From: JAWKTV01 sp041398905
GTDB lineage: Bacteria; Planctomycetota; Planctomycetia; Planctomycetales; Planctomycetaceae
Assembly (NCBI GenBank): GCA_041398905.1
Contig: JAWKTV010000010.1
Span: 1-64,000, forward strand
Length of the DNA: 64,000 nt
Reading direction: 5' to 3'
The number at the start of each line of letters is the position of its first letter. The first letter of the stretch is position 1. The notes under the pieces were generated by a model. It did not search any database. It was given only the letters and a program-made list of their open reading frames with translations, and was not told the DNA's origin. Below, piece after piece: positions 55,507-64,000 of the stretch. A program made the translations under genes and the position numbers.

Positions 55507-58500
55507 TCAGGGAATCACGGGGTCCAGTCCGTGGATCTCCCGCGCGAGACGCTGGAACACCGAAGGTTCGTCCGCACTCGGCTTCGACTCCCACAGGTCA
55601 CGTTTGATCGCTCCGCCGTCCGGCAGTGAACCGAGACCAAGTTCACGATACGCCTGTGCTCCGGTAATCCGCGAACGCAGCAGTTCCGGCGTCGTGTACA
55701 GCTCGGCGGCCGCGTCTTCGAGAGACATGTCCGACTGGTTGCCATGGAATCGTTTGGCGATCTCGCCGATCGGTTCGCGAATCTCCGTCACGTCGGTCGT
55801 CACGCCGTCGGCATGCAGGAACGGCTCGGTGCACACCCGCAGCGAGCGGACAAACAGTTGCTGGTCCTTGTCGGCGGCCGCCCGCATCTCGTGATGCGGC
55901 ACATAGATCTCGCGCGCCTTGCGAAAGGCGTCGCCGGTGAGTCGCGTGGACGCCAGTGTCGTATCCTGAAACTCCGTGAGCACGCCATTCGCGTGGCAAT
56001 AGAAGCAGGAGAGCGCACAGACGATTTCCGGCGTGCCTGAGATCTCGGTCTCGTCCTTCACCACGGAGATCGGCCCTTTGTCCAGCCGGGTCGCTTTATC
56101 ACCCGCGCACAAATAGTACCCCTGCATCCCGTTGGGAAGCGAGAAGATCATCTCGCCGCCATCTTCATGGAAGGCGAACTCCGAAAAGGGGTTCTGGGCG
56201 AAGTCCGGTCCCAGCGGAAATTGTTCGAGGTTGCCCCGATCGGCGTTCTGCAGGAAGTCATAGCTGCGGTAGTAGTAACCCCAGCCATCGGGCCCCAGCG
56301 TGGTGTCGTGGCGATCCAGGAGCCGGTTGTTGCCCGAGACCCCGCTCTGACGAAAGCCAGATCGCATGACGCGGCTGGTCAGGAAATCCTCGCGCGAGTT
56401 GATACCGATAATGTCCCGCTCCAGCGCGGCAGCCGTGTCGGGGAGACGCATCAGGTCGAAATAGAAGTCGGGCTTCGTCGAGTTGACGACGAACCAGTCG
56501 GCTCGCAGCATCGGCAGCTTCGTTCCCGCCATGCGGAACACCTCGTCCGCCAAGTCCGACAGCTCGCGATTCTGGCGATCGGCGTCCCACTGCAGACCGT
56601 AAGGATAGACATCCAAGAGCGATTGCCATTGACCGGCCGACCAGCCGTAGTCCCGCAGGTCAATCGCCAGCACCGTATCGTGCAGCACAATCGAGTTGCC
56701 AATCGGTCGCGGCAGGGTGATCGATGGCTCCCACGTCAGGCTGTTGATCGTCTTGGAGACCGCGGCCCGCATGAAGCGAAGTTGCTCCAGCGAAATGTTC
56801 TTCCCGTTCAGCCGCGTCTCGAAGGCGTTGTTGTACAGGTGATCGAGCGTGAAGTACCGGCGATAGGGCCGGTCGGAGGCGTCGAGCTCCCGCAGGTCGG
56901 CGGCGATGGCGCGGAACACGTCGGTCGGAGAGATGGGTTCCCGCGCAGGCACGCCGCCTCCCCAGCTTGGAGCACCGGCGGCGATCCAGTCCTTGATCGG
57001 GGCCATCTGGGCCGGGGTAAGTTTCGCGTCGGTCCCCTTGGGCATGCGGCCATTCTCGATGACGATCCACAGCCGCGACTCTTCCGGATTCCCCGGCGTG
57101 ACGTACGGGATCCCCTTCGTCCCGACCTGCAGCAGAGCCTGGAGATTCGTGATGTTGCCGAAGCTCCCCTTGCTGTTGCTGCCGCCGTGGCAATTTCCGC
57201 ATTGCTGCTCGATGAACGCGAGCGCCGCGTCGGCAAGCTGTTGCTCCTCTTCGTTGGCGGCGGGGCGAACCAATCCGTCCTCAACCACAACTGGCGCGGG
57301 AGCCGCCACCTCCGGGAACGGTCGGGCACCCGCCTTGATCCACTCCGCGACCAGTTCTCGCTCCGCGTCGGTCGGTTGATCGATCCCGTCCTCGTCGGGA
57401 GGCATGTCCTTGTCGCTACAGACCCGCATCCAGACGGTCGACGCCTCCGGCTTGCCAGGGACGACGAAGCCTTCCTCCGCATCCGCTGCGGCGACCAGCT
57501 CCGAGTGCGTGAGAATTGCATGCAGACTGTGCTCGTCACTCTCGCTGTTGTGGCAGTCGGCACAGTACTTCTTGAGGACGCCATAAGCGTCCGCTGCGAG
57601 CTGGTCTTCAACCGAAAGCGCGGCGGCTGCGACCGTCGAGGCCGCAGGAGTCGCATGACGACCAGTGTCCTCGGTCTGAGGTTCTGGGTCCGGTTGGCTG
57701 GACAGTGATTGGCCGGCTCCTGAATTCGTGGACGGCTTCGCATCGTACCGGCACAGCACGTTGTCGCGCGACTCGCGCCCCCGCAGTTCCGGCTGCTGCT
57801 TCTTGCCGGCGGCATAGGTGGCGACGTGGTGTGTGGTGTTCTTCGTCACGTACTCCCGCAGTTCGTCGAGCGTCAACTGCTGGTCGGCCTTGTCGCCAGC
57901 GTCCGCTTCACCCATCAAGGCGCTGCACAGAAAGTGAACCGCCGGACTGCCGTCGAGATCAGGATCGACGAACGTCTCCTCACCGACGGAACAACTCGTT
58001 AGCAGCGACACCCGGCCGGGCGGCAGGCGCAGCTCCGGCAGCACCTTGACCTGCAGCGACTCTGCGAGCGGCGGCTCGTCGGGATTGTGCCGACAGACAT
58101 CCAGGTACAACAGCCGCGTGTTCACCTTGTCCGTCTTCGCCAGTTCATCGTAGAAGTCGGCGAGGCTGAGCAGGTTGTGTTCGCCGCCGATCTGGTCGGT
58201 GTCGGTCAGGCCGCGAATGTTGGCGTCGGCCGGGCAGAGATAGAAACCGTCCGTCGTGGCCCGCGTACCTTTGGTGGCGAACTTGACCCCCTGCCCCACG
58301 AAAGCGACGAGCACGACATCGTTCCCGTCCAGATCGCGGTTCTCCCCCAGCAACTTCTGAAGTTGATGGCGAATGTTGTTCGCCGTGGGGATGTTCGTGG
58401 CGAAGGACTCCGGATCATCGAGCGCCTGAGTCATCAGGGTGACGTCGAAGCCCCGCTGATGCAGCGCGGCGGCGAGCTTGGCCGCATCGCGATCGGCTTC

Positions 58501-59067
58501 GCTGGCGTCGTCAATCGGCTGGCTGTCGGGATAGTCCCCGACGCCAATCACCAGCGCGAAGTGGTCGCCGTCCCCGCCCACGAACTCACCCGGATTGAAC
58601 GTCTCCTCCTGCAGGAAGTAGAACGCCGCTCCGCCGCCTGCGGCGAGCAGCACCAGCAGCGCAAGCGCGACCAGCTTGCCCGAGCCGCGCTGCTGGCCCT
58701 TGATGGACGCCGCCTCCCTGGTCGGCTGTGTCGCGACGGCCGGCACGGAGAGGTCGAGGGCTTTGACGGTGACGGTCGGCCCGAGCCTTCCCAGCGTGAA
58801 CCGCGCGCCCTGCCGAATGACCATCGGCTGCTGCACGCTCTTGCCGTTGACCCACGTCCCCTTCTCGGAACCCAGGTCGGACAGCTTCGCCCCCTGCGGG
58901 GTCAACTCGATGCGGGCATGGTGCGGCGAGACATGCGAGAACTCCAGTCCCTCGCCGACGACCGCGAGATCGCAATCGGCGGCACTGCCGATGGTGATCG
59001 AGTCCCGCTCAATCTCCTGAACAGCAGGCTGGCCACGTCCGGCCTTGGCTTCGAGAGTGATTTTCAT
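55507..59067 (-). CDS. FHA - transmembrane - caspase-like - multi-heme cytochrome c protein
   Basis: A 1186-residue protein. FHA domain, residues 1-105: ITIGSAADCDL, HVSPHHARIEL, LGSEKGTWVNGK. Basic segment KGQQRGSGK, then a membrane helix at 131-151. Caspase-like (peptidase C14) domain about 168-440: FALVIGVGDYP, FVGQGVKFATKG and LLYLDVCRHNPDEPP. The catalytic Cys is C325, but the position of the catalytic His is Q259. Planctomycete cytochrome c domains carry heme motifs CADCH (502-506) and CGNCH (623-627), with Met ligand candidates in DMPPDE and RMPKGTD. A unique 450-residue C-terminal region contains a third CxxCH (1021-1025). By charge, FHA is cytoplasmic and caspase and heme domains are outside. 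It lies in line with kinases upstream and downstream. Confidence 0.9.
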   Translation of the reverse strand: MKITLEAKAGRGQPAVQEIERDSITIGSAADCDLAVVGEGLEFSHVSPHHARIELTPQGAKLSDLGSEKGTWVNGKSVQQPMVIRQGARFTLGRLGPTVTVKALDLSVPAVATQPTREAASIKGQQRGSGKLVALALLVLLAAGGGAAFYFLQEETFNPGEFVGGDGDHFALVIGVGDYPDSQPIDDASEADRDAAKLAAALHQRGFDVTLMTQALDDPESFATNIPTANNIRHQLQKLLGENRDLDGNDVVLVAFVGQGVKFATKGTRATTDGFYLCPADANIRGLTDTDQIGGEHNLLSLADFYDELAKTDKVNTRLLYLDVCRHNPDEPPLAESLQVKVLPELRLPPGRVSLLTSCSVGEETFVDPDLDGSPAVHFLCSALMGEADAGDKADQQLTLDELREYVTKNTTHHVATYAAGKKQQPELRGRESRDNVLCRYDAKPSTNSGAGQSLSSQPDPEPQTEDTGRHATPAASTVAAAALSVEDQLAADAYGVLKKYCADCHNSESDEHSLHAILTHSELVAAADAEEGFVVPGKPEASTVWMRVCSDKDMPPDEDGIDQPTDAERELVAEWIKAGARPFPEVAAPAPVVVEDGLVRPAANEEEQQLADAALAFIEQQCGNCHGGSNSKGSFGNITNLQALLQVGTKGIPYVTPGNPEESRLWIVIENGRMPKGTDAKLTPAQMAPIKDWIAAGAPSWGGGVPAREPISPTDVFRAIAADLRELDASDRPYRRYFTLDHLYNNAFETRLNGKNISLEQLRFMRAAVSKTINSLTWEPSITLPRPIGNSIVLHDTVLAIDLRDYGWSAGQWQSLLDVYPYGLQWDADRQNRELSDLADEVFRMAGTKLPMLRADWFVVNSTKPDFYFDLMRLPDTAAALERDIIGINSREDFLTSRVMRSGFRQSGVSGNNRLLDRHDTTLGPDGWGYYYRSYDFLQNADRGNLEQFPLGPDFAQNPFSEFAFHEDGGEMIFSLPNGMQGYYLCAGDKATRLDKGPISVVKDETEISGTPEIVCALSCFYCHANGVLTEFQDTTLASTRLTGDAFRKAREIYVPHHEMRAAADKDQQLFVRSLRVCTEPFLHADGVTTDVTEIREPIGEIAKRFHGNQSDMSLEDAAAELYTTPELLRSRITGAQAYRELGLGSLPDGGAIKRDLWESKPSADEPSVFQRLAREIHGLDPVIP

Positions 59068-59217
59068 ATGTGCTTGAACGGTGTGGCGGAGGAAACCGCG
59101 GGGGACGCCAACCGATCGCGCCGGCGGGCTTCGTAGATGAAGGATGATCGTTGTGTGCGACTTCGCGTGAGGAGACCGGAGTTGCCAGGGCCGGGCGATG
59201 TTGTTCGAGCAGACGCG

Positions 59218-60708
59218 TCAACTCTGAGCCGTGCCGCATTTGCCGCAGAACCTGGCGGCGCCGGGCAAGACGTTACCGCAGTGGGTGCAATGATTGGGGG
59301 ACGCGATCTTAACCGGTTCAGCCGGGACGACCCGACCGCCGGAGGCTGCGGCGACGGACGTGTCCCGCTGCGTCTGTAACGCCGTCTCCATCAGCCGTTG
59401 CATCGCCTCCAGCTGCTGCTGTGACTGCGACGACTGAGCGGTGAACATTCGCTCGTACAATGCCTGCATCTCCTGCTTGGCGGCCTGACTGCCAGCCGAC
59501 TTGTACTTCTCCGCGATCGCCTGGGCGACCTCGGGGGACCGCTCGGCGGCGCGAGCGAGAATCTGTTCCTCGCTCATCCCCTTGAGAGCTTCCGTCTGCC
59601 GCAGTTCAGCCAGCAGCTTCGCCTGCTCGGCCGGGGAGGTCGCGATCAGCGCCTCTGGCGAGAGCTCGTTGAGCTTGCTGATCCGTTCGAGCTCCATTTC
59701 GTGAGCCGCCTGCTGCGCGGCGGTCTGAACCTCGGTTTCGCCGCGGAGGGCCTCCAGCCCGCGGCGGACCTCGGCGTCCTTTCCCTGCTGCTTCCAGTCG
59801 AGGAGTTGCTTCTGCGCATCCATCGCCAGTTTGAGGTCACGCGCATCCTGCTCGTGCTCGAACTCCGAACGCGAGCGGTCATGATCGAGGTCGTCGCTCC
59901 GCTGCTCGCGAAGCTGCTCCCGCTCCGCCTGCTGCTGAGCGGTCTTCAGTTTGAGCGTATGCTCGAACTCGGTCTCCGTACGGGCGATGCGGGCCTCCTG
60001 CTCGGCCCCTTTGAGTTCGGTGTCGGCCGCAAGTTGCCGGCGCGCCTGTTCGATTTTCGCCGCGTGCTCCTCGGCCAGCTTCTGCAGCTTGTACGCCCGC
60101 TGCTTCTCATCAATCTCCTGCAGGTCCTCGATCGCCTGCCGCTTGAAGACCATCTCACGATCGAGTTCGGCCTTCTTGCGTTCCCACTTGACGAGCTTCT
60201 GCTGATGCTCGTGCGACAGCTCACGATCCTGCCGGCCCCGCTGGAACTGCTCCCGCTGCTGGTCCGATTCGTCACGGCGCTGGGCGTCGTCGAGATCGGC
60301 GCGGTGACGCGCCTCTTTGGTGTGCTGCTCGATCGTCGAATCTGCATCGACATCGAGGCGGGCGGCGTTGACCCGCTGCTGCGTCTCGGCCTGTTTCGAG
60401 GCCCGCCTCTCGTCGGTGTAAAGCTCCAGTTCGCGTTCGTTCAATCGGTTCTGTTCGGCGGCCAGCGCGAGCTTGTCGCCCGCGCTGCACAGGTCAGCCC
60501 GCATCTCATCGAGAGGGTCCGACTCGGTCTCGCCGGGAGAAGGCAGCGTCGTGCCACACTGCTGGCAAAACTGCGACCCGGCCGGGTTCGCGGCCGAGCA
60601 GGATCGGCAGCGGACTTCGCCCTGCAGTTGCGAACCGCAAGTGAAGCAGAAGACCGCGTCCCCAGGAAGTTCGGTCTGGCAGTTACCACATTGAATGGTG
60701 TCGGACAT
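59218..60708 (-). CDS. Zinc-ribbon and long coiled-coil protein
   Basis: A 496-residue protein starting at 60708 (MSDTIQCGNCQ); an upstream start at 60798 would add a Pro-rich extension. Two zinc ribbons open it: Cys 7/10/21/24 and 34/37/48/51. A very charged helical region (about residues 60-390) rich in Glu, Gln, Arg and Lys forms a long coiled coil (REQFQRGRQDRELSHEHQQK-type repeats). A less charged segment with LSPEALIATSPAEQAKLLAEL and a third ribbon (CTHCGNVLPG then CGKCG) ends the protein. No catalytic domain. A scaffold between the kinases and the FHA protein is plausible. Same strand as its neighbours with gaps near 150 bases. Confidence 0.85.
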   Translation of the reverse strand: MSDTIQCGNCQTELPGDAVFCFTCGSQLQGEVRCRSCSAANPAGSQFCQQCGTTLPSPGETESDPLDEMRADLCSAGDKLALAAEQNRLNERELELYTDERRASKQAETQQRVNAARLDVDADSTIEQHTKEARHRADLDDAQRRDESDQQREQFQRGRQDRELSHEHQQKLVKWERKKAELDREMVFKRQAIEDLQEIDEKQRAYKLQKLAEEHAAKIEQARRQLAADTELKGAEQEARIARTETEFEHTLKLKTAQQQAEREQLREQRSDDLDHDRSRSEFEHEQDARDLKLAMDAQKQLLDWKQQGKDAEVRRGLEALRGETEVQTAAQQAAHEMELERISKLNELSPEALIATSPAEQAKLLAELRQTEALKGMSEEQILARAAERSPEVAQAIAEKYKSAGSQAAKQEMQALYERMFTAQSSQSQQQLEAMQRLMETALQTQRDTSVAAASGGRVVPAEPVKIASPNHCTHCGNVLPGAARFCGKCGTAQS

Positions 60709-60859
60709 GGCTGGCCTTGGTGTCTTGGCGGGTCGCGGGGCGATTGGTGCAGGGAGTTCTCGCGATTCAGCGAGCCGGGACGAAGGCGGGATGCTCACCC
60801 GCTGTTACGACCGGCCGCTCAGCGTTTCAGGAACAGGATCGACGACTGGAGGCGAAGCT

Positions 60860-63238
<2,379 letters not shown>

Positions 63239-63871
63239 GGAGTTGTGCCAGAGTAAGTCCGCGTAAACTGTGCCGCCTGCTCCTCATCATCAATCCCTGT
63301 GGAAGTTTTCACAATCCGTGCGCGCGATCGCCAAACTCGGGCGGGTTCACCGTCTGCTTCGCGACCACCTGCGCTCACGCCGCGCCGTCGATGAGAACGA
63401 CCGTTGAACATCTGACGCACCTTTTTCACTATATGGAGGGAGTCGGGCCCGCACAAACCGTCGCAGCCAGTTCTTGCAAGACAGAGGGCGGTCGCGAGCC
63501 CGGTTGCCGACGGCTCGAGCGGACCTTCGCGCGGGAAGCCGCCGCGCCGCAGGTCAGGTCGTGTCAGGGCCACTGGCGGTTCAACACCGCCAGTATCCGG
63601 GAAGCCGGTTGAGCGCGCACCCGTGCAACATGATCGCCGTGAGCACCTCCTCAAACGACAGTTGACACAAGCTGGAAATACCCGGCCTTGTGGACTGCCT
63701 CACACACCGTCCAAACTCACGTACATCGACTTGTCCGCCTGCTCGAATTCGGCGATTGACTGGAAGAACGATTCCGGCCCGGGCGTTCTTCCCAAAGATT
63801 GCCGAATCCTGCGGCGCACAGTGCGGTGCTCGGCGTCTCATCCATCTGCGACCAACCAAGGCGAGCGGGAA
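63239..63871. promoter_or_regulatory. Divergent intergenic region with perfect hairpin
   Basis: About 630 bases between the start of the LRR-kinase gene and the start of the zinc-ribbon gene; no gene seen. ACTGGCGGT at 63572-63580 pairs exactly with ACCGCCAGT at 63586-63594 around a five-base loop, with no T-run, so it may be a protein-binding operator or a folded RNA element rather than a terminator. A TATATG element in TTTTTCACTATATGG at 63422-63436 is a promoter candidate. Confidence 0.45.
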
Positions 63872-64000
63872 ATGCGCTGTTCACACTGCGAAGCCGAGAT
63901 CGCCGCACAGCATCGCTTCTGCATGAAGTGCGGGCAGCGGGTCGAGCCGCCCGCCGCGCCAGCCAACCCGGACGGACCTGCGGACCCGCCTCGGCCCGCG
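63872..64000 (+). CDS. Zinc-ribbon protein, N-terminal part (runs off the window)
   Basis: Open from the ATG at 63872 to the right edge (43 residues). The first 24 residues are a zinc ribbon, CSHCEAEI then CMKCGQRV, followed by a Pro/Ala linker. The GGGAAATG context gives a purine-rich ribosome site (GCGAGCGGGAA). It is divergent from the kinase group. Only the ribbon is visible, so a function cannot be stated. It resembles the ribbons in the coiled-coil protein at 59218. Confidence 0.6.
   Translation, partial: MRCSHCEAEIAAQHRFCMKCGQRVEPPAAPANPDGPADPPRPA

Noticed and set aside
56167..57708. Long plus-strand open frame (513 residues)
   Set aside because: Antisense of the FHA/caspase/cytochrome gene, whose motifs are clear.

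Overview
The window is one high-GC chromosomal stretch from a member of the Planctomycetota (Planctomycetales). The assignment rests on gene content read from the sequence. There are several DUF1501 and DUF1552 Tat-exported proteins, DUF1549/DUF1553 and DUF1592-type c-heme proteins, many-domain Ser/Thr kinases, two formylglycine sulfatases, a tandem-module UvrA and FHA/caspase-like multidomain proteins. No rRNA, tRNA, CRISPR array, phage or insertion sequence was recognised. I cannot name a species.

Layout: (1) 1-4.8 kb: the end of a DUF1552 protein, then a tight run of VWA protein, lspA, TPR-like protein, exbB and exbD. The VWA protein has a TonB-like membrane anchor. (2) 4.9-7.6 kb: a BlaI/BlaR1-type regulator-protease pair with an operator-like double palindrome; BlaR1 carries an extra secretin-like C-terminus. 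(3) 7.6-15 kb: SpoIIM-like protein, ispH, an unknown membrane protein, a broken bioD, a sialate O-acetylesterase and a lyase-like exported protein. (4) 14.9-23.6 kb: a DUF1549/DUF1501 pair, two small lipoproteins, a YugP-type Zn-protease, and a DUF1592/DUF1552 pair. (5) 24-35 kb: gcvPB, Nudix, MATE, cyclic-nucleotide-binding protein, enolase-superfamily protein, a metal ABC permease fused to a DtxR-like domain, an NtrC-type regulator and an EboE-like TIM barrel. (6) 35-49 kb: a second DUF1549/DUF1501 pair, a UvrA with an extra truncated module, a large planctomycete cytochrome protein, a sulfatase and another DUF1501 protein. (7) 49-54 kb: Hsp20-like protein, zinc-ribbon membrane protein, SDR, sulfatase and methyltransferase.

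(8) 54-64 kb: the most unusual region. Four genes on the minus strand are in line: a kinase with leucine-rich repeats, a zinc-ribbon/coiled-coil protein, a 1186-residue FHA - transmembrane - caspase-like - multi-heme cytochrome c protein, and a second kinase with a C-terminal membrane anchor. A zinc-ribbon gene starts divergently at the right edge. I read this as a candidate phospho-signalling system in which kinase signals reach an FHA domain in the cytoplasm that is physically linked to caspase-like and heme domains on the other side of the membrane. That is inference; the domain order is visible.

A second theme is damage. At least six genes show single-base frame breaks with an otherwise intact continuation in another frame (bioD twice, the unknown gene before it, the sialate esterase, one DUF1549 protein, the enolase-family gene, the DUF1501 signal region), plus a possible one in a sulfatase leader. 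Several sit in short GC-dinucleotide runs, so assembly error is as likely as gene decay.
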